The notes under the pieces were generated by a model. It had not been told where the DNA came from and searched no databases. It was given only the letters and a program-made list of their open reading frames with translations. Below, one piece after another: positions 51,646-59,167 of a DNA stretch of 64,000 bases; the stretch's first letter is position 1; every line of letters begins with the position of its first letter. This DNA comes from Paenibacillus tyrphae (lineage in GTDB: Bacteria; Bacillota; Bacilli; Paenibacillales; NBRC-103111). The position numbers were made by a program, and so were the translations under genes. The stretch is from positions 222,478-286,477 of the forward strand of contig NZ_JAMZAW010000010.1 in NCBI RefSeq assembly GCF_024158745.1, read 5' to 3'.

Positions 51646-52512
51646 ATGGGCGGAAACCAGAACGAGATCATTCAAAATTATTTCAAAACGCTGCAGCTGG
51701 AGCTTATTGTCGCCAGCTACTGCGAAAGAGTCACCCAGAATTGGAAGAGGCCGTTAAGGACGGACGGCTTCAACCGCTTTTATTTGATCCTGGGCGGGGA
51801 AGGCTGGCTTCAAGTCAAGCAGCAGGAGTTTTATCCCGTTTCGGGGCAGCTGTATTTTTTGCCGTCGGACACCCCTTTGGCGTACTCGATCATTAGCGCC
51901 AACACCTTTCACAAGTACTGGTGCCATTTTTCCGCGAACGTTGGCAGCTTTCATCTCTCCCATCTGATCGACTTTCCTTACTATATCGAAGTGGATGACA
52001 TGCCCTATATGCAGCAGTTGTTCGAGCAGCTGACGAAAGTAAATCAAAAGAGCGACGACATCACGTCCCCGCTCAAAGCAAATATGATTTTATATGAAAT
52101 CTTGTCGTACTATATGGACCGGCTCCCGCCGCAGGCGATTCGGCTGTCCTCCTCCCCGGCGATCAGCCGGTCGAATCAAATTTTGCAGTATATCGAAGAG
52201 CACCTTGCCGAGCCGTTGACGCCGAAAGCGCTGGCCGAAGCGTTTCATTACAGTCCGAACTATTTCTGCCGGTACTTCAAAAACTTGTTCCATGTCACGC
52301 CGATCGAATATATTAACAAGGTCCGGATCGAAAGGGCCAAATGGCTGCTCACCCATTCGAACCAATCCATCGAAAAAATCGCAAGCCAGATCGGGCTGGA
52401 ACGGTTTTATTTCTCGAATCTGTTTAAGCGGTCCACCACGCTGTCCCCCAGCGAATACCGGCAAGCCGTTCGTTCGGCCCCCGGCCGGGAGGCGGATCTG
52501 GAAGAAGGCTGA
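51646..52512 (+). CDS. AraC-family regulator
   Basis: This 288-residue protein has a cupin-like N-terminal half (GGEGWLQVKQQEFYPVSGQLYFLP) and a C-terminal AraC domain with LTPKALAEAFHYSPNYFCRYFKNLFHVTPIEYI and SIEKIASQIGLERFYFSNLFKRSTTLSPSEY in order. ATG 51646 follows GGAAAGGGG at 9 nt. AraC proteins of this type in Paenibacillus usually sense carbohydrates and control a neighbouring operon; here the nearest candidate is the divergent phosphatase. Confidence 0.88.
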   Translation: MGGNQNEIIQNYFKTLQLELIVASYCERVTQNWKRPLRTDGFNRFYLILGGEGWLQVKQQEFYPVSGQLYFLPSDTPLAYSIISANTFHKYWCHFSANVGSFHLSHLIDFPYYIEVDDMPYMQQLFEQLTKVNQKSDDITSPLKANMILYEILSYYMDRLPPQAIRLSSSPAISRSNQILQYIEEHLAEPLTPKALAEAFHYSPNYFCRYFKNLFHVTPIEYINKVRIERAKWLLTHSNQSIEKIASQIGLERFYFSNLFKRSTTLSPSEYRQAVRSAPGREADLEEG

Positions 52513-52539
52513 TTCGTTGGAGCGGGGACCCGGACAAGC

Positions 52540-53091
52540 TTAATTCACTCTTTGAAGAAACCATTTTTGATTGTCCGTGTTTTGAAAAGGCCATTGGTGC
52601 AAGAACGCCGGGTCTTCGTGCGAACCGTATTTCACGTCCAGAACTTTGCCGCTATGCTTGGCGGTAATTTTGTAAGAGCCGTCGCCCAGGGGCTCGATGC
52701 TCCACCTTTGATTATTCCCACCGCTATCAGACCATTGAATGATATACGCCCCGTCAGCGTAGGAGTTATCGGCAACATCGAGCACTTTACCGCTATGTAA
52801 GGCAACAATCTTATAGAATCCGTCGCCAGCAGGAACAATTTTCCACTGTTGATTGCTCCTATTATTATAAGTCCAGGTTTGGATGGCCGCGCCATCGTCT
52901 GTAGAACCATTCCTTACATCCAGCGCTTTGCCGCTATGCTTGGCGATGATGTTATAAATGGCCGAAGGGTCAATGTCGACCGCCGCTTCTGCAGACTTGG
53001 CTCCTGTACCTACGATGGCTAACAGCACGAAGCAAAAGCTTATACCTAACGCGATCACCCAATTTTTGCGAGATTTCAGAGATTGAAACAC
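52540..53091 (-). CDS. Secreted ricin-B-type lectin protein
   Basis: This 183-residue protein has a signal peptide (VLLAIVGTGAKSAEA) and a single ricin-type beta-trefoil of three subdomains, each with the HSGK-x-LDV start and a Q-x-W end (NQQWKIV, NQRWSIE, NQKWFLQ). It is likely a carbohydrate-binding protein without a catalytic domain. GTG 53091 follows GAGGAG at 8 nt; earlier GTG codons overlap the site. The gene's base composition is lower in GC than its neighbours. Confidence 0.9.
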   Translation of the reverse strand: MFQSLKSRKNWVIALGISFCFVLLAIVGTGAKSAEAAVDIDPSAIYNIIAKHSGKALDVRNGSTDDGAAIQTWTYNNRSNQQWKIVPAGDGFYKIVALHSGKVLDVADNSYADGAYIIQWSDSGGNNQRWSIEPLGDGSYKITAKHSGKVLDVKYGSHEDPAFLHQWPFQNTDNQKWFLQRVN

Positions 53092-53314
53092 GTTCACCAC
53101 TCCTCATTTTTGATGTTCGAAACATTCCGATTTTGTTCAAGACATCTCCAGAACCGGCAGCCCGTGCGTTCAACTAAAATTTAAACCAATAAAATCACCT
53201 CAATTAGTATATTCTAGGAAACTTCTATATTATACCATATTACATGGTAAATTTATACATATATTTTTTGGATTAGTTCTCCGAAACATCGGATTATCGA
53301 ACAAATAATTCGAA
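53092..53314. other. AT-rich upstream region of the lectin gene
   Basis: No gene was recognised. It contains the lectin promoter region and low-GC sequence unlike the core of the window. Confidence 0.4.
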
Positions 53315-53352
53315 ATAAAAAACAAGCAGGTCGTCTTTAAATGACAACCTGC
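53315..53352 (-). terminator. Terminator
   Basis: On the minus strand GCAGGTTGTC...GACGACCTGC is followed by TTGTTTTTTATTT. It follows the small frame at 53374. Confidence 0.8.
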
Positions 53353-53373
53353 CTACTTCCAAATTTTTCGTTA

Positions 53374-53520
53374 TTACGGATTGACGGTAATAATCTGATG
53401 CAATGGTCTGCTATCCCCTTTAATGTTTTTTAGCTTATTATTATTGTCATAGGCTCTCATTTGAGAAGAATTGCCTCCAATTGATGAGATTGAAATAAAT
53501 GCGAAACTTCTCCACAAAAA
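53374..53520 (-). pseudogene. Truncated gene end or very small gene
   Basis: A frame of 48 codons reads ...ISISSIGGNSSQMRAYD...LHQIITVNP and stops just before a good terminator. TTG 53517 with AGGA 10 nt upstream is a weak possible start. It looks like the tail of a secreted protein whose 5' part is lost. No family was recognised. Confidence 0.4.
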
Positions 53521-53624
53521 TTAATTTCCTACGTTTACAGAACCCTCCTTTATTTGAACTAAGAACCATTTCATTCTTTATCTTGGTACAAAAATTGTCG
53601 AATTACAAATACGCGAATAGGAAA

Positions 53625-53645
53625 AGCACCCCGGTTGGAGTGCTC
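53625..53645 (-). terminator. Terminator GAGCACTCCAACCGGGGTGCTTTT
   Basis: AGCACTCC and its partner GGGGTGCT pair around AACC and TTTTC follows on the minus strand. A near copy lies at 54178-54201. Confidence 0.6.
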
Positions 53646-53663
53646 AAATCTTTCCTTAAATTG

Positions 53664-54005
53664 TTATTCACAAGAAACGTTATAATATTTAACTGCTTTT
53701 CCATCCTTTAGCTGAATCATCAAAGCTGTCCCTTCCTCTTCACCTTTAATATAAAACTTGCCGTTCTTCTTAGAGATCGAAGCACAAGCACTACCTTCCG
53801 GGTCAGTTGCGGCAATATCATAATCGTAACCTTTTGCCGAGTACAGTTCCTTTGTCTTGCCAACTTTTATAGTATACGGATCGGTGGGGATTTTTTTCTG
53901 AACGACATTATTTGACTGCTCTGCCGCTTGGGTGGCTGCTCCTTGAAATCCTAATAATAGAGGGATAGCCAATACTGAAGCCACAACAAGATTTTTCACT
54001 TTCAT
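53664..54005 (-). CDS. Small secreted protein of unknown function
   Basis: This 113-residue protein has a signal peptide (LAIPLLLGFQGAATQA) and a beta-rich mature part with GYDYDIAATDPEGSA, two Cys near the C-terminal half (SACASI and NVSCE), which could form one disulfide, and IKVGKTKEL. A bacterial Ig-like (Big-type) single domain is plausible. AGGAGG precedes the start. The AT-rich gene lies in a block of small secreted proteins. Confidence 0.7.
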   Translation of the reverse strand: MKVKNLVVASVLAIPLLLGFQGAATQAAEQSNNVVQKKIPTDPYTIKVGKTKELYSAKGYDYDIAATDPEGSACASISKKNGKFYIKGEEEGTALMIQLKDGKAVKYYNVSCE

Positions 54006-54177
54006 ATCATAAACCTCCTATAATTTGTGTTTCATGTATATCATACCTTTGTTGTTATTATTTGTGTATATTTAGTATTAACCCGCAGAAAAACGGCATT
54101 ATCTGGCGCAAAAATTGTCGAATGCCATTTTCCTCATCCCAACGCTGTCGTTTAATTTTGTTTTTTCTCGCAAATGA

Positions 54178-54201
54178 AAAGCACCCCGGCTAGAGTGCTT
54201 C
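54178..54201 (-). terminator. Terminator, near copy of the one at 53625
   Basis: GCACCCCGGCTAGAGTGC forms a short stem followed by TTTTC on the minus strand, directly after the FG-GAP-like gene. Confidence 0.6.
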
Positions 54202-54241
54202 TCATTCAAGACTTTTTAGAATCTCTTAAACTTTTCAGTAG

Positions 54242-55174
54242 CTATATTTCCCCGCCAAAGATGGCCACATTTTGCCGGTCAGGACCAAACACTTGCCCGT
54301 TCCATTTCAATACGGTCTGTACAAATCCGAGTGAGTCAGCATTGTACCTCCCGGCTATCCTCTGATACGCTTCGAGCTCATATGTGCCGTCTCTGTTAAA
54401 ATCAACCGGATATAAACCAGACAAAGGATTTACCCAACCGTTTATCGGTGCCTTCAAAACACCTTGCTGGGTATAAATTTCAGATAAATATTCCTTACCC
54501 TTACAAGTAAGGTCAAGAATATACTTTTCTTTTAGATAATAACTGATCACCGTTGCTTTGTATTGATTTTCATAAGTCACATCGTACTTATAGGTTTCAT
54601 TGAATACATCCGAATTAAAAATCTGCCTGAGTTGACCGTTAATATAAGAAAATACATACGCATAAATAGCACCAGCGCTTCCTCCAGTATCAATGACCAC
54701 TAAAATATCATCCACCTTGTTGCCTGTAAAATCACCAAGAAAAAGTGTCGGATTGTATCCGGCGTTATTTTTTAAGAGGATTGGCTTATAGTGATGTGTT
54801 TTCCCATTTTGGACGACCAAAGTTATATTTCTCCAGAAAGGACTATCAGGGGTTTTATTTGCGGTAAGAAGGACATTGTCTTTTATCCCGTCCCCGTCAA
54901 TATCGCCCCGCTTTGTAGTCACTATGGAAGGTCTGATCGGATTCATTTCTCTTGGAGGAACAGATTGGAGGCTCACCTGCATTTCTAGCAGTGCCTGCTT
55001 TGAAGGGTAAGGATTGGGAAACGCCAAGGCGTTATCAATCGTTTGCAGTGCTTCGCTTGTTAATCCGGCTCTTGCCTGTGTATCAGCCAAACAGTACCAA
55101 TAATAAGGGTGATTCGTTTCTCGTATTTTTGTGTAATAGTTTTGGATCGCTTTTCTGAATTCATACGTGTCCAT
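54242..55174 (-). CDS. FG-GAP/VCBS-like protein
   Basis: This 310-residue protein has an N-terminal TPR-like helical segment (residues 5-65, NHPYYWYCLADTQARAGLTSEAL) and then two calcium-loop-like repeats, GDIDGDGIKDNVLL and GDFTGNKVDDILVV, and PVDFNRDGTYELEA, typical of FG-GAP/EF-hand-like beta-propeller repeats. No signal peptide is visible, so it may be cytoplasmic or spore-associated. ATG 55174 has GGTGGG upstream; ATG 55180 abuts it. Related proteins occur in Bacilli without known function. Confidence 0.7.
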   Translation of the reverse strand: MDTYEFRKAIQNYYTKIRETNHPYYWYCLADTQARAGLTSEALQTIDNALAFPNPYPSKQALLEMQVSLQSVPPREMNPIRPSIVTTKRGDIDGDGIKDNVLLTANKTPDSPFWRNITLVVQNGKTHHYKPILLKNNAGYNPTLFLGDFTGNKVDDILVVIDTGGSAGAIYAYVFSYINGQLRQIFNSDVFNETYKYDVTYENQYKATVISYYLKEKYILDLTCKGKEYLSEIYTQQGVLKAPINGWVNPLSGLYPVDFNRDGTYELEAYQRIAGRYNADSLGFVQTVLKWNGQVFGPDRQNVAIFGGEI

Positions 55175-55477
55175 CTTCATCCCACCTGTATCTTTATTCC
55201 CAATGTAGAATTATATGCAGGAATGCGGGGTAATATGGCCCAATACAAAAATAAGGAGCGCAATTCTTGTTAAAGAAAAGCAACCGTTACTTTAGGTACA
55301 CAAACTTTATAATTAATATTATGGTGTTTACACTACTAAGCTCAAAATATTTTATTCATCTAGGGGGCGTGTATTGTATAAAATGATGAATTACAAAAAT
55401 ATCATTTTACAATATAAGGTATTTAGATTAATATATAAATTAAGCAATTATATTCCATATAAAGGAGATGTTTGGAA
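55175..55477. other. Intergenic AT-rich promoter region
   Basis: The 300-bp gap separates divergent genes and carries both promoters. No additional gene was recognised. Confidence 0.4.
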
Positions 55478-55933
55478 TTGAACAAATTGGTTGTTAATGG
55501 TTTGCTGGCTCTTTCACTTACAGCCGGGATTGTGGCCTTACCTATCGACGCTCCTGCAAAAGTATATGCTGCCGATGTTCAGTCAGCACAAGCGCAAGTA
55601 CAGCCAGCTGGGTACAGCTCTATTTGGTTCGATCACGACTATTTATCAAAAGACGATTGGTGGGTTACAGCGCCAGAAAAATTAACAGTTACTAGCAACA
55701 CAAACTACACTCTTCAAGTGAAACAATACACCTATGACAATACAAACATTGATGAAGTAGAGTATATGGTACTTAATGAAACACCGGGCGGCTCGGGTAA
55801 TTATTTTTTCAGATTTAAAGGAAATGGAAAACATGTAAGAAACTTCACGCTACCACCAGGAACCTACAAAGTCCAATACAGAAGTCACCATAATACCCCT
55901 GTCAAGATTAAAGGTGACCTCTTCCCCTCATAG
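55478..55933 (+). CDS. Small secreted protein of unknown function
   Basis: This 151-residue protein has a signal peptide (LLALSLTAGIVALPIDAPAKVYA) and a Trp/Tyr-rich beta-sandwich-like mature part (WFDHDYLSKDDWWVT, TYKVQYRSH). TTG 55478 lies 10 nt after AAAGGAG; TTG 55472 is too close. A strong terminator follows. No family was recognised, although the SSIWFDHDYLS part resembles nothing catalytic. Confidence 0.7.
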   Translation: MNKLVVNGLLALSLTAGIVALPIDAPAKVYAADVQSAQAQVQPAGYSSIWFDHDYLSKDDWWVTAPEKLTVTSNTNYTLQVKQYTYDNTNIDEVEYMVLNETPGGSGNYFFRFKGNGKHVRNFTLPPGTYKVQYRSHHNTPVKIKGDLFPS

Positions 55934-55936
55934 TCC

Positions 55937-56461
55937 CTACTGTCTCCCCCACATGTTTAGTGGGGGAGTCGTCATTTTCTTATGTGCCAATATCAGCCTG
56001 CAGCAAGTTCGGGCACGGGCAATAGTAGTCCGCCTTCCCTGAATTTCCGCCTCGGGGAATAGCGATGCCTCGGGACTGACGCCGGTGATTTTCGAAAAAG
56101 CATCTTTCAAAACAATAATTTCTTGTTTCCCGTACCTCACAACAAAATTTCCAGTGTGATGCTTCTGGTAAGAGATAGTCTCCGGTGTCGGTGTTGTCCT
56201 TTCCTCTTTGCTCGAGCTCACCATTATCTTGCCATTTCTTCTAAGCTCGATAACCTCATCAAATATCCGCTGTATGTTGTCCACTGTTGACGTCTGGTAT
56301 GTGGCCAACCAACACAAGGTTTGCTTTTCGGCCCTACTCAGTTGCCGGCTAAGAACTTGCTCTATAGAAATAAGCCGTTCCGCGCGCTCGATCCATGCTT
56401 CGATCACTTCGTGTTTCGTGCGCGGATAGATGCTAGTAATGTGTTCCCTGACGTCAAACAT
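55937..56461 (-). CDS. Hypothetical phage-like protein
   Basis: This 174-residue protein is helical in its first 75 residues (ISIEQVLSRQLSRAEKQTLCWLA) and has a beta part in the middle. The last 30 residues are basic and run into the terminator of the neighbouring gene, as if the original end were lost. GGAGTG precedes the start. It lies at the end of a run of small minus-strand frames that look like a prophage relic. No family was recognised. Confidence 0.5.
   Translation of the reverse strand: MFDVREHITSIYPRTKHEVIEAWIERAERLISIEQVLSRQLSRAEKQTLCWLATYQTSTVDNIQRIFDEVIELRRNGKIMVSSSKEERTTPTPETISYQKHHTGNFVVRYGKQEIIVLKDAFSKITGVSPEASLFPEAEIQGRRTTIARARTCCRLILAHKKMTTPPLNMWGRQ
55942..55970. terminator. 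Terminator
   Basis: GTCTCCCCCAC pairs with GTGGGGGAGTC around ATGTTTA, with TCATTTTCTTAT following. It lies between convergent genes. Confidence 0.8.
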
Positions 56462-56517
56462 TCCGGCTCACTCCAATCTTCTTTTATTTCCTGAATCACG
56501 CTTCTCGTTCCGTCACT

Positions 56518-56789
56518 TCAAATGTAAATTCGTCTTCGAAAAACAGGCTCATGAGATATGCAGCCGGCTTCTTTATGTTCATGCTTCGGTTCCCATGACC
56601 CTAAGATAGCTTTGATGTGTCGCAGCGCTTTCTCACTGGCTAAGTCTGCACGCGGGGTAACATTAAGTTTATTAAGCCCCAAGAAAAACCACTTTCCAAT
56701 AAGGTCATTCCACTTAGCAGTTTCTTCATGTCCCCGCAAAAGGCCAATTGCACATCACTCACATCAACTGGTTTGCTCTAATTTTTCAT
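56518..56789 (-). pseudogene. Decayed small gene (frameshift and two TGA codons)
   Basis: ATG 56789 has a perfect AGGAGG at 9 nt but meets TAG after three codons. With one base added in the A-run the frame continues KLEQTS, TGA, CE, TGA, CAIGLLRGHEET... and then a well-formed protein segment (KWNDLIGKWFFLGLNKLN and GSWEPKHEHKEAG). It is a broken gene of the phage-like cluster. Family unknown. Confidence 0.5.
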
Positions 56790-56936
56790 TTAAAAATACC
56801 TCCTAATATTTCCTAAAACCACTTTAATACGAATTACCTTCCAGATGTCTCGGACATGATCGTCTATATCCCCGAAACTCCGAATTTCCAACTCGACGGG
56901 CGAGTCTTCGCCTTTGAAGTACAGCAGCACCTTCAT
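56790..56936 (-). CDS. Small hypothetical protein (48 residues)
   Basis: The frame opens MKVLLYFKGEDSPVELE and ends IRRYF, with the TAA directly abutting the ATG of the decayed gene. The start has a GGTGA site. The sequence is clearly protein-like but its end looks abrupt, so truncation is possible. Confidence 0.45.
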   Translation of the reverse strand: MKVLLYFKGEDSPVELEIRSFGDIDDHVRDIWKVIRIKVVLGNIRRYF

Positions 56937-56948
56937 GCTATTCACCGC

Positions 56949-57089
56949 CTATGCCTTCCATGCTTCGCTGTTCTGCTCCTGCAGCTGCTGGATAATACCA
57001 TCCCACCGAAACGGCCCCGGCGTTGTAGCTTCTCTCGCCGTCTGAACCTCTGCCAGCAAATCCTCAATATATACATAAACAACATTGTC
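56949..57089 (-). pseudogene. C-terminal remnant of a phage-like gene
   Basis: Forty-five codons after a TAG read DNVVYVYIEDLLAEV...GPFRWDGIIQQLQEQN and stop. No start is present. It lies in line with the small frames downstream and belongs to the same relic. Confidence 0.45.
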
Positions 57090-57205
57090 CTATTACCGAA
57101 GTTGGGATACCTCTCCCCGAGCCCACTTTGCAAAGCCGTGAAGAAGACAATGCCGATTCGTTTTCAACGTATTGGCCGGATATTCAAGATTTAACCATTT
57201 ATTTC

Positions 57206-57238
57206 TTTTAATTGTAAATATAGGATGATATAATCATC
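57206..57238 (+). promoter_or_regulatory. Promoter of the lanthipeptide precursor with palindromic -10
   Basis: TATAAT at 57229-57234 is a perfect -10 with only a weak TTTTAA 17 bp upstream. The -10 lies inside the palindrome GATGATATAATCATC (57224-57238), a candidate operator. A weak -35 suggests an activator may be needed. Confidence 0.6.
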
Positions 57239-57259
57239 TTAAAGAAAGGAGGTTCCGTA

Positions 57260-57397
57260 ATGACAAACGAAGATTTTGATTTAGACGTTCAAGTACTGAA
57301 AGTGAAATCATCCGTCAATCATCCTCAAGTAACAACTATGTTCTTCCAGTGCACGTACCAGTGCACAACACACTGTCACCATAAGGAAGTTAAATAA
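57260..57397 (+). CDS. Class I lanthipeptide precursor (subtilin/nisin-like leader)
   Basis: This 45-residue peptide is too short for most gene callers. Residues 5-13 read DFDLDVQVL, matching the FDLD/FNLD box of class I lantibiotic leaders, and the leader ends HPQ at 21-23 as subtilin's ends TPQ. The predicted core is VTTMFFQCTYQCTTHC plus HHKEVK, with three Cys (31, 35, 39) and five Thr. The T-x-x-C spacings at 32-35 and 36-39 and the run before C31 resemble nisin ring A and B. AAAGGAGG lies 7 nt before ATG and a strong terminator follows. No LanB, LanC, LanT or LanP gene is present within the window. Confidence 0.82.
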   Translation: MTNEDFDLDVQVLKVKSSVNHPQVTTMFFQCTYQCTTHCHHKEVK

Positions 57398-57418
57398 TTT
57401 TTATAGTGCAAATTTTTC

Positions 57419-57456
57419 GGGCTATGAATTCCACAGGATCATAGCCTATTTTTTTT
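57419..57456 (+). terminator. Terminator of the lanthipeptide precursor
   Basis: GGCTATGA pairs perfectly with TCATAGCC and is followed by TATTTTTTTT. Confidence 0.9.
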
Positions 57457-57474
57457 AGGGTTGAAATAGGCATT

Positions 57475-57629
57475 ATGATTCTCCTGAGCTTTCAATACGC
57501 CTTCCACAAAGATATGCGGTTCACCAACAGCGATCCACTCATGTACAAGATCCTCTGCGAATTGCATTTCCAGGCGGCTACAACCTGACTGTCTATTTCG
57601 ACCGGCTGGTTAAGAAAAAAGTAAGATGA
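57475..57629 (+). pseudogene. Frameshifted small gene remnant
   Basis: From ATG 57475 one frame reads MILLSFQYAFHKDMRF...LCELHFQ and stops at 57586; the overlapping frame continues GGYNLTVYFDRLVKKKVR to a stop at 57627. Together they look like one coding segment split by an indel near 57572. No family was recognised. Confidence 0.45.
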
Positions 57630-57719
57630 TTAAGCTCATTTTTTTAGATGGATAGGTGCCCAATCCCTCCTCTCTGACATATGGTGGAGTATGTTCTAAT
57701 CAGAGAGGAGAAATCAAAT

Positions 57720-58046
57720 ATGTCTCAAGAGACGATAATCGAAATCGAAACCGCAGAGGAGTTCGAACACATCCGTCCGTATCGTCAGCCTTATTCGTAC
57801 CCATACGGTCATCCTCCGCACTTTGGAACTCCGCCATATTGGCCGCTTTACGGACAGCATTATCACCAATATCTCTATCCAACGCCTCCTCAAGGCTTCC
57901 ATCCCCCCGGCTTCCATCCGTTTGGATTCAATCCGTTCCATCGGCACAACTATCCGCACCACCATCATGATATGCATGGGCATCATTTTTACCATCATGC
58001 CCGCTGGGTACAGGATTCTTGGACCGGCGAATGGTACCTCGACTGA
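57720..58046 (+). CDS. His/Pro/Tyr-rich protein, spore-coat-like
   Basis: This 108-residue protein begins with an acidic segment (ETIIEIETAEEFEHI) and continues into a Pro/Tyr/His/Phe-rich low-complexity region with repeated GFHP motifs and clusters such as HHHHDMHGHHFYHH, ending WTGEWYLD. Such compositions are typical of small spore-coat or metal-binding proteins. ATG 57720 follows AGAGAGGAG at about 9 nt. No signal peptide is visible. Function inferred from composition only. Confidence 0.6.
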   Translation: MSQETIIEIETAEEFEHIRPYRQPYSYPYGHPPHFGTPPYWPLYGQHYHQYLYPTPPQGFHPPGFHPFGFNPFHRHNYPHHHHDMHGHHFYHHARWVQDSWTGEWYLD

Positions 58047-58081
58047 AGAAAGGCTGCGCGACAACAAGGGGCTATCGTGAA

Positions 58082-58201
58082 TCAGCTTCTTCTTCCGCCA
58101 AACAGGTGTTCATCGTGAAGTAGATATTCCTTTTGTGCTTCGTTTAGTTTCATGCCGAGAGCCTTCTCAATGAATGGGATCACCAGTACGTTGATTTTCA
58201 T
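58082..58201 (-). CDS. Small phage-like protein (39 residues)
   Basis: MKINVLVIPFIEKALG is followed by KLNEAQKEYLLHDEHLFGGRRS. AAGGTGAG precedes the start, 11 bp after the upstream gene's stop, so the two are coupled. The QKEYLL segment recalls the N-terminus of phage terminase large subunits; it may be a truncated one. Confidence 0.45.
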   Translation of the reverse strand: MKINVLVIPFIEKALGMKLNEAQKEYLLHDEHLFGGRRS

Positions 58202-58212
58202 AGCTCACCTTC

Positions 58213-58452
58213 TTAGTACAAAATGTGCTTTGCGAGTGGATCAGGTGCGCAGTAATCTTTCGGTTCTTTGTCGGCTTTGCGAGCTCTGGAGAGATCGTTA
58301 AGTGCTGCTTGAATGTATCCATCGGACACCGTGTGCAGTACCGGACGCTCTCCAGACGCGATGATTTTCTCGGCCTGCTCTTTTGTAATAATCTCACCGT
58401 TGTAGTTGATGTTTTGCCCCGGACGTAACTCCGACATTTTAATTGTTTTCAT
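58213..58452 (-). CDS. Small hypothetical phage-like protein (79 residues)
   Basis: ATG 58452 follows GGGAGGG at 10 nt. The protein opens MKTIKMSELRPGQNINYNG with a basic-acidic helical middle (EQAEKIIASG) and ends DPLAKHILY. No domain was recognised. It forms a two-gene unit with the 39-residue gene downstream. Confidence 0.55.
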   Translation of the reverse strand: MKTIKMSELRPGQNINYNGEIITKEQAEKIIASGERPVLHTVSDGYIQAALNDLSRARKADKEPKDYCAPDPLAKHILY

Positions 58453-58504
58453 TGATAAAACCCTCCCGTATAGTTCTGTATTCATTAAAATAATTCCATC
58501 TGTC

Positions 58505-59083
58505 CAGATTCCAAGTCTTGTAGCCGCACATTAGATGCCGAACTCCCCGTCTTCCACCGCACAGTTGAACAACTGGAATCAGAAGATGAATTGCCGGAAT
58601 ATCTAGAAAAAGAGGAACTAGTTGCGCTCCTTAGAGCAGCTAAGGAATACAGTAGTGTTCAAGGATATAGCATCCTTTTCACCCTTGCACATACTGGTTT
58701 AAGAATAGGAGAGTTGCTTACCCTTAAAACTTCAGATATTGATTGGACTAATCGGCGAATTAATATTACGAAAACACTATATGCCCCCACCTTCATCCAT
58801 TCGCAAAGTAGACATTGGAGATTCGGTAATACGTGTATTAGAAATGCAAGAAGCGTGGAGAAAAGAATATAGGATGTCGGTCGCAGATCGCTTTTACACC
58901 AAAGAAGAGTTCGTTTTTGTAAATCCCCAAAAAATTTCAGGATACCCAGAAACGATTCTTCGTGTAGAACTTCCTGCGATACAAAGGCTACTCGGCCATG
59001 TTAACGATGATATAACACGTCGAGTAGATCTACACGTAACAAAAGCAAAAAAAGAGAAGCTGTCGACAAACTCGACATACTTC
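58505..59083 (+). pseudogene. Degenerate tyrosine recombinase (phage integrase)
   Basis: The catalytic domain start is clear: LEKEELVALLRAAKEYSS...ILFTLAHTGLRIGELL with the first catalytic Arg. The frame shifts near 58780 and continues KVDIGDSVIRVLEMQEAW in another frame. The H-x-L-R-H-T segment is missing, because ETILRVELPAIQRLLGH joins directly, and the catalytic Tyr of the YTHVT motif is replaced by Leu in DLHVT. It is therefore a dead integrase. Its tail merges with the terminator of the MFS gene. It marks a former integration site. Confidence 0.75.
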
Positions 59084-59085
59084 TC
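59046..59085 (-). terminator. Terminator of the MFS gene at 59168
   Basis: On the minus strand GAGAAG-TAT-GTCGA...TCGAC-AG-CTTCTC is followed by TTTTTTT. Confidence 0.8.
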
Positions 59086-59167
59086 ATTTGGTTATTATAA
59101 AGGACCCTTTGTGGGTAATGCGCGGGTAACGACTCCAAAACTCCCCGTCCCAGAAGAAATATCATCA

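Noticed and set aside
56755..56766. Two in-frame TGA codons next to Cys codons considered as selenocysteine
   Set aside because: The frame also needs a one-base shift to reach its start codon, neighbouring frames are broken, and no SECIS-like hairpin was seen; gene decay is simpler.
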